The notes under the pieces: model-generated
What the model saw: only the letters and a program-made list of their open reading frames with translations
What the model was told of the DNA's origin: nothing
Databases searched by the model: none
NCBI GenBank assembly: GCA_963849115.1
Contig: CAWKGK010000002.1
Coordinates: forward strand, 204,266 to 268,265
Direction: 5' to 3'
DNA length: 64,000 nucleotides
DNA from: JACDAL01 sp963849115
GTDB taxonomy: Bacteria; Actinomycetota; CADDZG01; WHSQ01
Program-made: the position numbers and the translations under genes
Part shown: positions 25,592-35,203 of the stretch, one piece after another
Numbering within the stretch: the first letter of the stretch is position 1
How the letters are laid out: each line of letters begins with the position of its first letter

Positions 25592-26541
25592 GACTCCCCC
25601 TGCAGTCTGATGCGGGGATTGAGGATCGAGTAGAGGATGTCGGCCGCAAGGGTGGCGAGTAGGTACACCAGGCCGACGAGAAGCACCGCGCTCTGTAGCA
25701 GAGGGAAGTCCTTCTGCTCAGCGGCCCGGAAGAGGACCTGTCCGATGCCCTGGTAGTTGAAGATGACCTCCAGCACCACCAGGCCGCCGATGAGGTAACC
25801 GGCCTGAGTGGCGATCACTGCGATGGTCGGCAACAACGAGTTGCGCAGGACGTGGTGTGTCAGGACCTTGCGTTGCGACAGGCCCTTGAGGATTGCCGTG
25901 CGGGTGTAGTCGGCGCCGAGTGCCTCGATCGTTCCGGCACGCGCCATGCGGGCGATATAGCCGAACAGGACGAAGACGAGGCAGATCGCAGGCAGCAACA
26001 GATATCTGATCTGGACCAGCGGTGCGGAGCCTTCGGGGAACGCAGCGGTGACCGGCAAGACCTTGAGCCACAGCCCCAGCACCAGAATCACCACGACCGC
26101 CCACACGAACTCGGGCGTGGCCGTCGCCGACAGGCCTCCAATGGAGATCAGGCGGTCGGTCAGCCGACCCTCCCGCAAGGCCGCAATCACTCCTCCTAGA
26201 ATCCCCAGCGGTACCACCAGCACGAACGCCAGCGCCGCCAGCTTGGCGGAATTGATCAAAGCGGGCTTGATGACCTCCCACACCGGCCGCCGCAAGGAGA
26301 AGGACTCTCCCAAATCTCCCCGAACGAAGCCCCCCGCCCAGGTGATGTAGCGAGCCACGAGGGGCTGATCGGCCCCCAGCTCCTTGTTGAGCGCGGTCAC
26401 GGCCCGTTGGTCGGCGAACGGGCCCAGGATGGCCCGCGCGACATTGCCGGGCAGCACTTGAGCGCTCACGAATACGATGATGCTCAACAAGAACAAGGTA
26501 ACGAGCGCAAGCACCACTCGCCTCAGCAAAAACTTTCTCAT
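25588..26541 (-). CDS. Peptide ABC transporter permease (DppB type)
   Basis: 317 residues, beginning with the DppB-like helix LALVTLFLLSIIVFVSAQVL and GNVARAILG. The EAA loop is visible as YTRTAILKGLSQRKVLTHHV. Six membrane spans are expected. It lies 31 bases after the substrate-binding protein gene and overlaps the next permease by four bases. It pairs with the DppC-type subunit to form the channel. Confidence 0.93.
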   Translation of the reverse strand: MRKFLLRRVVLALVTLFLLSIIVFVSAQVLPGNVARAILGPFADQRAVTALNKELGADQPLVARYITWAGGFVRGDLGESFSLRRPVWEVIKPALINSAKLAALAFVLVVPLGILGGVIAALREGRLTDRLISIGGLSATATPEFVWAVVVILVLGLWLKVLPVTAAFPEGSAPLVQIRYLLLPAICLVFVLFGYIARMARAGTIEALGADYTRTAILKGLSQRKVLTHHVLRNSLLPTIAVIATQAGYLIGGLVVLEVIFNYQGIGQVLFRAAEQKDFPLLQSAVLLVGLVYLLATLAADILYSILNPRIRLQGES

Positions 26542-26572
26542 CCCCTCCCCCCCTGCACCCCGGCGCCTGTGC

Positions 26573-28261
26573 TCAGCCTGTGAAGCCCGCTTTTGTGAGG
26601 TCGATGTGTCCCATGCCGGTCTTCTCCACTCCGGTCACGTTCTCCTTGGTTGCTCCGAGGTGGAAGTAGAAGTAAAGAAACATGATCGGTACCTCTTCGA
26701 GCAACAGCGCCTGCATCTTGCTGGAGACCTTCTTCTGAGTCTGAAGGTCTAGGGCCGCGACGTAATCGGCCACCAGCCCGTCGTAGGTCTTGTTCTTGAA
26801 GTGCGCGGAATTCCAGACGCCGTTACTGGTAAGTGGCGCGTCCAACAACACGTTGGGGACCCCTCTGTGGCCGTACTCGGTGATTCCGAAGCTGGAGTCA
26901 AGCCACGGGGATTTTCCAAACACCGCGTCTCCGTAATACGTAGCGGCGTTGGTGATGTTGAGCTGGACCGATATGCCCCCTAGTTGGGCCTGGTTCTTGA
27001 TTACGGCCGCGAGGTCGGGCATCTCGAAGCCGTCCCATCCCCTGAGCTCGACCGAAATGTCCTCGGCCCCCGCATCCGCCAGGAGCTGCTTGGCCTGAGC
27101 GACATCCAGCGCCCGCTGTTCCACGCTGGTATCGGTCGAGGGAAAGACGGGAGCGAGAGGGCTGTCGTTCCCGAGACTGGCCTTCCCCTCCCACAGACCC
27201 TCGACCAGCCCCTCACGGTCCATCAGGAGCGCCATCGCCTGGCGCACGCGCTTGTCGTTGAATGGAGGTACGTCCGTGCGCATGTGTACCTGGCGGTGCG
27301 CAGAGGATTCCACCTCCAGCACAAGGATGGAGGGATCGGTGAGCAGCGCCTTGCCTCCGACGACGGAGAAGTTGTTGATGACATCGACTTCGCCGCCCTG
27401 GAGGCCCAGAACCTTTGTCTGCTCATCGGCATAGAACTTGATCTCGTTCGTGTCCGCGACGGGCTGACGGCTCGAGTCCCAGTAGTCGGGGTTCTTGGTG
27501 AAGATGACCGAGACCTCAGGCGTGTACTTTTGGAGCTTCCAGGGACCGGTTCCGATGAACGTCTTTTCCCAATCCCCGTCGTAGGTCTTGGGCAGAATGA
27601 TCAGATTGTAGTTGTCGGAGCTGACCAGGTAGGGGAAGTTGCCGTTGGGAGCTTCGAGCTCGACCTTCACGGTCTGGTCGTCGGTCGCCTGGGCGGCGCC
27701 CTTCTTGAGCACCGGGCCGAAGACGGAGAGGGCATTGGAACCGTTGTCGGGGTCGGCGTGAAGATTGATGCTCGTCGCCACGTCCTCGGCGGTGACTGTC
27801 TTGCCGTCGTGGAACTTTACGCCCTGGCGGATCTTGAAGGTCCACACGGAGGCGTCGCCGTTGGGCTTCCAGCTCTCCGCGATGCGCGGCTGAAGCTGGA
27901 GATCCTTGTCGGACCACGCGAGGTACTCGCCCGACTGCCCCAGAACCGTTAGGCCTGCTTCGAAATTCACCGTGACGGGATCCAAAGCCCCCGCTTGCAC
28001 ACCGATCCCGGTCCGCAGCGCGCCTCCCGCCTGTGGCTTGGCGTTGTTCGCCCCGCCGCCCGAAGGCGCGGGGGTTTCCTCACCACCACCGCAGGCCGCG
28101 GCGATAAAGGACAGGAGTGGGATCGACATACCCATGACGGTGCCGCGGCGTATGAAGGACCGGCGGCTGATACGGCCTGCCGCAAACTCATCGATCAAGT
28201 GATTGTCGAGCTCGCTCGACCTCTTGCGAACAGCGTCCAGCCGGTGCTTGTTCTGGTCCAC
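26573..28261 (-). CDS. Peptide ABC transporter substrate-binding lipoprotein (SBP_bac_5 family)
   Basis: The start is GTG 28261, just after GGGAGGG; the frame continues upstream to 28402 but without a better start. The N-terminal region carries a twin-arginine motif (SRRSFIRRG), a hydrophobic stretch, and a Cys in IAAACGGG that fits lipidation. This suggests Tat export and anchoring outside the membrane. The body follows the extracellular family 5 pattern (WTFKIRQGVKFHDGKTVTAEDVA, then GTGPWKLQKY). 562 residues. First gene of the transporter operon. Confidence 0.9.
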   Translation of the reverse strand: MDQNKHRLDAVRKRSSELDNHLIDEFAAGRISRRSFIRRGTVMGMSIPLLSFIAAACGGGEETPAPSGGGANNAKPQAGGALRTGIGVQAGALDPVTVNFEAGLTVLGQSGEYLAWSDKDLQLQPRIAESWKPNGDASVWTFKIRQGVKFHDGKTVTAEDVATSINLHADPDNGSNALSVFGPVLKKGAAQATDDQTVKVELEAPNGNFPYLVSSDNYNLIILPKTYDGDWEKTFIGTGPWKLQKYTPEVSVIFTKNPDYWDSSRQPVADTNEIKFYADEQTKVLGLQGGEVDVINNFSVVGGKALLTDPSILVLEVESSAHRQVHMRTDVPPFNDKRVRQAMALLMDREGLVEGLWEGKASLGNDSPLAPVFPSTDTSVEQRALDVAQAKQLLADAGAEDISVELRGWDGFEMPDLAAVIKNQAQLGGISVQLNITNAATYYGDAVFGKSPWLDSSFGITEYGHRGVPNVLLDAPLTSNGVWNSAHFKNKTYDGLVADYVAALDLQTQKKVSSKMQALLLEEVPIMFLYFYFHLGATKENVTGVEKTGMGHIDLTKAGFTG

Positions 28262-28492
28262 TTGCCCTCCCGATCCCCTTTGAAGCCAGGCACCCGTGTT
28301 TTCGAGCGCTCTGAGAAAGACTAACCACAAACGCAAGGGTATGGGGGACCGCCCTCTTGACCTTGCGGCCTCCAACCACACCACCCCGATTTTCGGCCTC
28401 ACACTGTCACCCCAAGCCCCGTCACCTTAAGCGGCGACCTAGCCAACCTGCTAGCGAGCTTGGGTGAGGGACCTTCGGCTTGATCTGTACGG

Positions 28493-29920
28493 CTACAAGG
28501 CCGGCGATTCGGGATCCTTCTCGTCCCGAACCAAAACGATAGGGACGAACACGGCGACGATGGCCGAGCATGCTGCGAGGAGGAACGCTAGCTTGTAACC
28601 ATCCACTAGAGTTCGCTCGCCGGTTGCCTCCGCGGCTTCGGTACCCAGCGCAGCTACAGCGAGGAAGACTGCGAGCCCCAAAGCTGTACCTATCTGAGCG
28701 AACACATTCAGCAGCCCCGAAGCGAGCCCTTGGTCGGCCTTGCCCGACGCCGACGTCCCCCTCGAGGTGGAGGCGACGGATGCGCAACCCAATCCCAGGC
28801 CGGAAAGAGCGGCCCCGGTAACCACGTATGACAGCCCCGACTCGGCAGAGATGCGTGTCATGACGATCTGGGCGACACCCACTATCAGGAGGCCGCATGC
28901 CATCGCGGGCCGGGTGCCGACACGGTTGATCAGCCTGGAACCGATGAATGATCCCCCGACCACGAGAAGGCTAAAGGGCAGCTGGACGAATCCGGCGCGG
29001 GTCGGGGAGAAATCAAGCACCGTTTGGACGTAGATCACCCCCAACACGCTCGTCGGACTGGTAATGGCGGTCAGCGTGAAGGACACGAGATTGGAACCGA
29101 CAAGGTTGCGTGAGCGAAACATCCTCAGAGGGACCAGGGGATTGCGGACTCGCGCTTCAGTAAGAAGAAACGCAGCAAGCAGAGCCGCTGCGATGACGAG
29201 AAGTCCTGCGACGGGCAGGGTGCGGCCCCCCGGTTCGATCCGTGTCAATCCGTAGACCAGAAGGGCAAGTCCCGCTGTCCCGAGCGCCCCGCCCAGGACA
29301 TCGACTCGTCCGGGTGACTCTCGATCGTTGTCTCTGGTGAGCACGAGAGGCGACAGGATCAGAGCTCCGATCCCTATCGGGACATTGACGAGAAAGATCC
29401 ACTCCCACCCAAGACCATCGGTTATGACACCTCCAAGGACGAGGCCGGCGGCCCCGCCACCTGCGGCGACCGCGGTCCAGACCCCCAGAGCAAGATTGCG
29501 ACCCTTGCCTCCAAAGCTCGTCGTGATTATGGATAGGGCCGCGGGGGCCATCGTTGCTGCGCCCAGGCCCTGGGCTGCGCGAGCCGTAAGGAGCACTGCC
29601 GGGCTTTCAGCTAGCCCGCATGCAAGCGAAGCCGCGGCGAAGGTAGCAAGTCCCGCCATGAAGATCCGGCGACGGCCGAACAGATCGGCCATCCTCCCGG
29701 CCAGAAGCAGGAAGCCCGCGAAGAACAGAACGTAGGCGGAAACTATCCACTGAAGGTCCGCTTGGGAAAAGCTCAAGGCGCTTGCTATGGCGGGCAGGGC
29801 GACTATGACCACGTTGATGTCAAAAACGGCGACGAACTGGGCTACACAGAGGAGGGCGAGCAGGGCCACTCCGTTCGCCGGATCGTCTCCCCCTCGGCTC
29901 GTGCCGACACCGTTCCTCAC
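28493..29920 (-). CDS. MFS drug:H+ antiporter (DHA2, EmrB/QacA-like)
   Basis: About 14 hydrophobic segments over 475 residues fit the DHA2 group. The family motif DLQWIVSAYVLFFAGFLLLA is in the first two helices, GRMADLFGRRRIFMAG is motif A, and the LVNVPIGIGAL region motif C. I prefer GTG 29920, five bases after GGAGG, over the GTG at 29926, which overlaps that Shine-Dalgarno. It is divergent from a LacI-type regulator across a 14-bp palindrome, and probably repressed by it. The substrate cannot be told from sequence. The peptide transporter operon follows on the same strand after 231 bases. Confidence 0.9.
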   Translation of the reverse strand: MRNGVGTSRGGDDPANGVALLALLCVAQFVAVFDINVVIVALPAIASALSFSQADLQWIVSAYVLFFAGFLLLAGRMADLFGRRRIFMAGLATFAAASLACGLAESPAVLLTARAAQGLGAATMAPAALSIITTSFGGKGRNLALGVWTAVAAGGGAAGLVLGGVITDGLGWEWIFLVNVPIGIGALILSPLVLTRDNDRESPGRVDVLGGALGTAGLALLVYGLTRIEPGGRTLPVAGLLVIAAALLAAFLLTEARVRNPLVPLRMFRSRNLVGSNLVSFTLTAITSPTSVLGVIYVQTVLDFSPTRAGFVQLPFSLLVVGGSFIGSRLINRVGTRPAMACGLLIVGVAQIVMTRISAESGLSYVVTGAALSGLGLGCASVASTSRGTSASGKADQGLASGLLNVFAQIGTALGLAVFLAVAALGTEAAEATGERTLVDGYKLAFLLAACSAIVAVFVPIVLVRDEKDPESPAL

Positions 29921-29954
29921 AGTCACCTCCGCATCCGGTGTTGTTTCACGCCTT

Positions 29955-29968
29955 CTGTAACGTTACAG
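29955..29968. promoter_or_regulatory. Perfect 14-bp palindromic operator for the LacI-family regulator
   Basis: CTGTAACGTTACAG is a perfect palindrome centred on CG, the form of LacI/GalR-family operators. It lies midway in the 54-base divergent gap between the MFS gene and the regulator, so one bound dimer could repress both. Confidence 0.75.
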
Positions 29969-29974
29969 TAGGGT

Positions 29975-31072
29975 ATGCAAATGGAGGGCCCCAGGCGCGT
30001 CGGGGGAAGCCGAACCACGCTGACCCAGGTAGCTCGTGAGGTGGGAGTCTCTCCCATGACGGTGTCGAATGCCTTCAATCGCCCCGACCAGTTGTCGGCA
30101 GACCTCCGTCTGCATGTCTTGGAGACGGCGCGTCGCCTCGGGTACGCGGGGCCCGACCCTCTCGCACGGGGGCTCAGGCGCGGAGGCACCAGTGCCGTCG
30201 GTGTCATCTACGACAACCCCCTTTCCTATGCCTTTGAGGATGAGGCGGCCGTTCTCTTCTTGCGGGGCGTGTCCCGAGTCGGGGAAGAGAGTCGTCTGGG
30301 GTTGTTGTTGGTGCCGGGGTCGCCGTCCGATGACAGAGACGCAAGCCCCATTGCGAGAGCACTCGTGGACGGTTTCGTGGCCTACTCGGTGGCTGAGGGA
30401 GATCCTGTATTGCAGGCCGCTCTTGATCGGCGACTTCCAACGGTGATTGTCGACCAACCACGAGTGGACGGGGTTTCATTCGTGGGCATCAACGACGAGG
30501 TCGCTGCCAAAGCGATTGCCGAACACATTCTTGATTTGGGCCATGAGACCCTTGGGGTCGTGTCATTCTCCCTCTCTCCAGGAGGGCACACGGGCCTTGC
30601 CGACGTGTCACGTCAGCGAGCGGCCACCTATCCCGTTAGCCGTTTGAGACTCCGAGGGTACGCAGCCGCTGCAGAGGCTCGAGGTATCCGGTGGTCAGGG
30701 GTGCCCGTTTACGAATGCTCGGGAAGCGAAAAAGAGCTCGGGAGCGAAGCTGCTGAGGCTTTGTTGTCGGCGAGTCCACGGCTCACGGCGCTCATCTGCT
30801 TGAGCGATGAGCTGGCGCTCGGCGCAATTGAGGCCGTACGGGGACGGGGCCTGTCCGTCCCGGCTCACGTATCGGTGGTGGGCTTCGACAACATTCCCGC
30901 CGGCGCATATGCCACGCCAACCCTTACTACAGTCGATCAAGATCATTTCGAGAAGGGACTTGCGGCTGCTCGGCTGCTAAGGGACCAAATAAACGGCACG
31001 GCCACCCCCAGCACCCTCATTCTGGAGAGCCCTGTGGTCAGACGCGCTTCGACTGGGCCTTCGCCTTCGTGA
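29975..31072 (+). CDS. LacI-family transcriptional regulator
   Basis: The N-terminal helix-turn-helix TLTQVAREVGVSPMTVSNAF includes the hinge-type pattern of the family, followed by a periplasmic-binding-protein-like effector domain (SAVGVIYDNPLSYAF to the end). 365 residues. The ATG lies only six bases after the operator and has no Shine-Dalgarno, so the mRNA may be leaderless or start at an internal Met. It likely controls itself and the divergent MFS pump. The effector is unknown; family members usually bind sugars or nucleosides. Confidence 0.9.
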   Translation: MQMEGPRRVGGSRTTLTQVAREVGVSPMTVSNAFNRPDQLSADLRLHVLETARRLGYAGPDPLARGLRRGGTSAVGVIYDNPLSYAFEDEAAVLFLRGVSRVGEESRLGLLLVPGSPSDDRDASPIARALVDGFVAYSVAEGDPVLQAALDRRLPTVIVDQPRVDGVSFVGINDEVAAKAIAEHILDLGHETLGVVSFSLSPGGHTGLADVSRQRAATYPVSRLRLRGYAAAAEARGIRWSGVPVYECSGSEKELGSEAAEALLSASPRLTALICLSDELALGAIEAVRGRGLSVPAHVSVVGFDNIPAGAYATPTLTTVDQDHFEKGLAAARLLRDQINGTATPSTLILESPVVRRASTGPSPS

Positions 31073-31377
31073 AGTGAGAGGCAACCCGTCTCGAATGGCG
31101 GTCTAGTGGACCGTTGAGGCCGCGGTGGTCGAGGACTCTCTCCAGGCCGCCCGTGTGCTTGGGCCGGAGGAGGAAAGCCCCACTAGCCCTTGCCGCGCAC
31201 CCCTCAGCTGAGTGCGTCCTTGTGCTTGGCCCGGCGATGAGTTCCGGACCTCCCAACGGTCACAGAGATAATGGGCGATTCCGAAGCAGGATTCGCGCTT
31301 GGGCTCACGTTCGTGCCGAGCGGCGAGACCTGACAAACTCATCGAGCATGAGGCAAGTAAGAGATAGGAGGTCCGAC
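31073..31377. other. Gene-free gap between the LacI regulator and the DUF899 gene
   Basis: No convincing coding frame, RNA gene or strong hairpin is seen. Only the last 12 bases are interpretable, as the AGGAGG (31366-31371) of the next gene. Confidence 0.4.
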
Positions 31378-32070
31378 ATGAACACACACCCGATCGTGTC
31401 GCCGCAGGAGTGGAATGCCGCGCGACAGAAGCTGCTGGTTGAGGAGAAGGAGCTGACGCGGGCGCGCGACGCCCTTGCCGCGCAGCGCCGCCGGATGCCG
31501 TGGATGGCGGTTGAGAAGGACTACCGCTTCGAAGGCCCGAAGGGCCCGGCCAGCCTGCTCGACCTGTTCGAGGGACGGCGCCAGCTCATTGTGTATCGCT
31601 TCTTCTACGCGCCGGATATCACAACTTACGCGGAGGCGGGCGGCGCGTACCCGGAGCGGGCCTGCGTGGGCTGCTCCTTCCTCGCCGACCAGGTTGCGCA
31701 CCCCGCCCACCTGAACGCGCGCGATACCACGCTCGCGTTCGTCTCGAGCGCACCCCAGGCCGAGATCCACGGCTTGAAAGAGCGCATGGGCTGGGACATC
31801 CCCTGGTACACGCTCACCGACGACTTCGATGCCGATTTCGACGTGGATGAGTGGCACGGGACCAACGCCTTCATTCGCGATGGCCATGGGCTATTCCGCA
31901 CCTACTTCATCGATAGCCGCGGCGACGAGGCGCTGGGGAGTACCTGGAGCTATCTCGACATTACTGCCCTGGGTCGCCAGGAGGAGTGGGAGGACTCGCC
32001 TGAGGGCTATCCGCAGACCCCGCCCTATCAGTGGTGGAACTACCACGACGCGTACGGCGAGACCGCTTGA
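31378..32070 (+). CDS. DUF899 thioredoxin-like family protein
   Basis: A 230-residue member of the DUF899 group (thioredoxin-fold, AhpC/TSA-related). Conserved stretches are MPWMAVEKDYRFEGPKGPA, LIVYRFFYAP, CVGCSFLADQV with its C-x2-C, and HGTNAFIRDGHGLFRTYF. A perfect AGGAGG precedes the ATG by seven bases. The biochemical role is not established; the Cys pair suggests a redox function. It is the last intact plus-strand gene before a strongly decayed stretch. Confidence 0.85.
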   Translation: MNTHPIVSPQEWNAARQKLLVEEKELTRARDALAAQRRRMPWMAVEKDYRFEGPKGPASLLDLFEGRRQLIVYRFFYAPDITTYAEAGGAYPERACVGCSFLADQVAHPAHLNARDTTLAFVSSAPQAEIHGLKERMGWDIPWYTLTDDFDADFDVDEWHGTNAFIRDGHGLFRTYFIDSRGDEALGSTWSYLDITALGRQEEWEDSPEGYPQTPPYQWWNYHDAYGETA

Positions 32071-32100
32071 TCGCGCACACGGCGGCGTTCCAGGCGAGGA

Positions 32101-32772
32101 GCTGATCCCGACGGCCGGCGGCGTCGCCTGCACATCCTCAGTTGCCCTCGGCACGGGCCGGCACTCTTCGTTCGACTTCAAGCTGGATCGCTACGGACAG
32201 CTGTACGAGGACGCCAAGGACGAGATCCTAGAGCGCCTCGACGACCTCAACGCTCTCGCCGCGAGCCAAGAGCGAGCCAAAAAGTTGCTTCGGATGACGA
32301 GTGGTCGGCGCGATGCTCGTTGACTGCGGTTTGACGAGTGGGCTCAAGTGGAGCATTTCAAACTTGCTCCTCGACCTAAGGGACCTTGGCGGGGTCAGCT
32401 TGTCGGAGCGACCCGGCGCACATTTCACCGAGCACGGCCAGGCCGTTGCCGAGGCCTTCGTCTCCGCCTACCACGAGCTGCGCGCCCGGACGAAGCCGCC
32501 CGATGGTGCCAAGAAGTCCGCCCTACCTGCCGCGCTACCGATCCACGTTGTCAGGGCTCAGGCGGCCTTTACCACGGCTACGGCGCGAGAGGTCGCCGAG
32601 CGCGCCCTGGATGCCCTAGCGTCTGGCCAACTAGACCTCGGAGAGTTCGAGTGCGACCGCTCGCGGCCCGCTTCGAAACGCTCCCTCGTCCGAACCCATG
32701 TACGCGCGCGGCGGGACGCGCGCGCTCATGGTCTCGATCACTACGAACTCCAACCCAAAGGAGGAAGCATGA
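32101..32772 (+). pseudogene. Frameshifted remnant of the first gene of a lost multi-gene system
   Basis: Coding-like sequence jumps between frames. A helical segment FDFKLDRYGQLYEDAKDEIL is in one frame (about 32162-32320), AHFTEHGQAVAEAFVSAYHE is in a second (about 32420-32660), and PMYARGGTRALMVSITTN ends at TGA 32770-32772 in a third. The last segment's stop overlaps the ATG of the next gene (ATGA). I do not recognise the family. At least two frame changes within 700 bases mean it is broken. Confidence 0.5.
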
Positions 32773-34025
32773 GCACCATCGCTGCGACTGCGCGCCATCA
32801 CATGAAGGACGCATGGGGCCTAAAGAGCAAGCCGCTGCCGACGGAGGCTATCGACGAAGCGACGACGATCCCTATGCCGCGGAGGCCTTCGAGCAAGAGA
32901 ACGCCGAGGTTCATCGATAAGGTCGTCGTCGCGGGGCTGACACCACGGCGAAAAATGGCGTTTCTGTAACAGCCACTCTCCGCAAGCAGGGCAGGACACC
33001 GGCTTCGGCAAGACGAAGACAATGAAGGCCATCCGGCGTGAGATCAACGAGGATCTCGGCGTCACCCTACTGGATGCGTTCGGAGTCGAGGAAAGCGACC
33101 GCGTGCCGATCGGCGCGGCATACGCGTCTTTCAACACCAACCAGCGCGGGCTACTACCCCGTTCTCGTGGACGCAACGCTCGACATGGCTACCTGCGGGG
33201 AAGTCCCACTGCTTCAGCAGGCATGGGACCGCATCGTCGGCGAGGTTGGGAATGACCCCGATGACATCTGGGACGCGTTGTTCCAGCCCAAATGAAGCTC
33301 GCACCAGGGGTCATGATGCGGCCGTCGGTATGTGCAGCTTTTTGCGACGAGGGGGCATCGGGGGTTGCAAGCGACATCGGGAGCACGAGCGATGCAACCA
33401 AACTGCGCTCCGGATTGCAGTGGTTCAACTTCGCTCTCATCGCCCTCATGCGGCGGGCATCAAGAGGCAGTTCTGTTCGTTGACCAGCTCGAGGATCTCG
33501 CCCCAAACCGGTAGCAGACGCGGGCGCGCCGGGCCGCGAGATGCGTCGGGTCCGGGACCTGATGGAAGACAAGCCCTCCCGGTCGATGCTCCACACGACT
33601 TTCACGATGCACAACACCGCGGGCGCCGAACTGTATGATTTTCTGGACGCCACACCGCCTTCCGGCCTACGAGCTCCGGCGCGCCAACATGAGCCGGATT
33701 GTCGTTCTCGACGGACTGCGGGGCGACCGAGAGGCAGCCAAGGTGCTCGCGGCCTGGTTGCAAAAAGGCCGTGTCGACGGTTACTCGGGCGATGAGATTG
33801 CTCCCTTCGAGTTGAGCGCGGTGCGCGCCCTGCGCGAACTCGCCGAGGGGCGTGTCGGCAAGCTCCTACCAGATGCCTGCAAGGTTCTAGATGCAGCCAA
33901 GGGAGAACGCAAGAACCTGATCAACGATGTCTACGTCCGCAAAATCCTCGATGTCGACGGGCTGGGTCCCTCCAGCGATGGAATCGACGAGGCCGAGGAA
34001 TCGGGACGACGACCTCCTCGCCTGA
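32769..34025 (+). pseudogene. Decayed P-loop AAA-type ATPase
   Basis: The start is clear: AAAGGAGG then ATG 32769 (MSTIAATARHHMKDAWGLKS). The frame then breaks at least five times. Readable pieces, in order, are a P-loop-like TGFGKTKTMKAIRREI (about 33000), GYYPVLVDATLDM, a Walker B-like VLFVDQLEDLA (about 33475), SRSMLHTTFTMHNTAGAE, and an ATPase lid-like FELSAVRALRELAEGRVG (about 33810). Together they describe one ATPase of about 410 residues, similar in layout to ORC/TniB-type AAA proteins. Flanking genes are intact, which argues against poor sequence quality. The stop (34023-34025) is followed directly by GTG of the nuclease-like gene. Confidence 0.6.
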
Positions 34026-34438
34026 GTGCGCGAGTTGGCCCAAATCACGCTCGACGCTTCACTACTGGCTCAGCGTGCGGAAGGAGAGCGGCCTCCCGAC
34101 GGCCGCGCCTGGGAGCGCGCCATCGGCCACCTGCTGCGCCAGCCTGGCATGCGTATCGTCCAGCAAGCTGGGCTCCACACGCTGTTTGGCCTGCGCTCAG
34201 CGTCCGGCGCGCCGCATGAACTCGAAGGGCGGCCGCGGGTGCGGATCGCGCCTACCTGGTGGAGGCGAAAGCGACGCCGGCGGTCGGGAAAGCTGACGTT
34301 GCCTGCTTCGAGATGAAGATCACGGACTTCTACTTCGGGCGTTGGCGACTGGTGGCCATGGCGAGTTGGAAGCCGATTCTAGTCAGCGCCGCCGCGGTGA
34401 CCGACTCCATGCGGCGCCTGTGCGCGATGCGGCGATGA
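34026..34438 (+). pseudogene. PD-(D/E)XK-type nuclease-like gene with one frameshift
   Basis: It starts at GTG directly after the ATPase stop. The first frame gives a helical N-terminus (ITLDASLLAQRAEGERPPDG to SGAPHELE). After a frame change near 34215-34250 the second frame reads ADRAYLVEAKATPAVGKADV and FEMKITDFYFGRWRLVAMAS, ending at TGA 34436-34438. The order acidic residue, then hydrophobic strand, then E-A-K matches the PD-(D/E)XK nuclease core. Specific family unknown. Its stop overlaps the ATG of the next gene. Confidence 0.5.
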
Positions 34439-34779
34439 TCCTTTGCGACCCACTGCGTCTGCCGCTCCCCGTGCTCTACCACCACGCCTGCCACCCACAC
34501 TCGACCGCACAACTGCCGTATACCTTGTGCGACGAGCGGCGGCGTTCGGTTCCGCGCGCTCTGGCGTCGCTTCAGCAGCGCTATGTCCCGAACCTCGCTG
34601 CGGGTGAACTGCAGCTGCGACCTTCCCCCTATACGCCCGACGAGATCGACAATTTGCTTTGGCTGCAGGACGAGCTGACCGACGAGGTCCTCGATCGGTA
34701 CTACCGGGTCGCGCCCGGTGCCCTTGAACGTCGCGCCGCGCGTCTTCAGCGTGCTTTCCTCGCCCGTCGAGCAGTATGA
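34435..34779 (+). CDS. Unrecognised 114-residue protein of the decayed operon
   Basis: An uninterrupted frame that starts at ATGA, overlapping the nuclease-like gene's stop, and ends in another ATGA at 34776-34779, which would begin a further frame I cannot follow with confidence. The product is rich in Leu, Arg and Pro (MILCDPLRLPLPVLYHHACH at the start; DEIDNLLWLQDELTDEVLDR near the middle). I see no known motif. Its preserved overlaps at both ends suggest it was a real member of the operon; it may equally be the C-terminal part of the nuclease gene separated by a frameshift. Confidence 0.4.
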   Translation: MILCDPLRLPLPVLYHHACHPHSTAQLPYTLCDERRRSVPRALASLQQRYVPNLAAGELQLRPSPYTPDEIDNLLWLQDELTDEVLDRYYRVAPGALERRAARLQRAFLARRAV

Positions 34780-34998
34780 GCAGCGACACCGGGAGCCATT
34801 GCGACCAGTGCCTTCGACGTGCCCCGCGCTGCGGCAAGCGCGCGTCCACGCAGACGTCTCACCGGCTCATTGGTCGGGTGGTCCCCGTCCCGACCAGATG
34901 CTCACCCGTTCGTCTCAACGACGGTCGGGCGAGCATCGCCGTCAGAAAACCACTGGAGCAATCCATCGGAGTGAAACCGCGAGGAGACTCGCGTTCCG

Positions 34999-35199
34999 CT
35001 ACCTCCTGCGCGCTGCGTCAGCGCGTCGGACCCAGGCTCGCGACACGATCCGCGAGCTTTCAAATATATCTACGCCGGCCGCATCGAACAGCCGGTTCCG
35101 CACGCGTAGCAACTCGTCCATATACGGGGCATACTTCGTCACCAGTGCATCGACGACATCAGGGTCTTGCGGGCAGAAAGGGTCGAGAATCTGATTCGG
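34999..35199 (-). other. Coding-like fragment downstream of the RNase HI gene
   Basis: A 66-codon open stretch without a normal start codon at its head reads DPFCPQDPDVVDALVTKYAP and then MDELLRVRNRLFDAAGVDIF in good codon usage, ending at TAG. It begins five bases after the RNase HI stop on the same strand. It could be the tail of another broken gene, or start at an internal GTG (47 residues). Confidence 0.35.
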
Positions 35200-35203
35200 T
35201 CAG

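Noticed and set aside
29945..29951. TTTCACG half of a parS palindrome in the MFS-LacI gap
   Set aside because: Only a half-site, with no right arm.
32301..32969. A 222-codon open frame across the decayed operon
   Set aside because: It runs through the clear ribosome-binding site and ATG at 32769 and mixes coding-like with shadow sequence, so it is not one gene.
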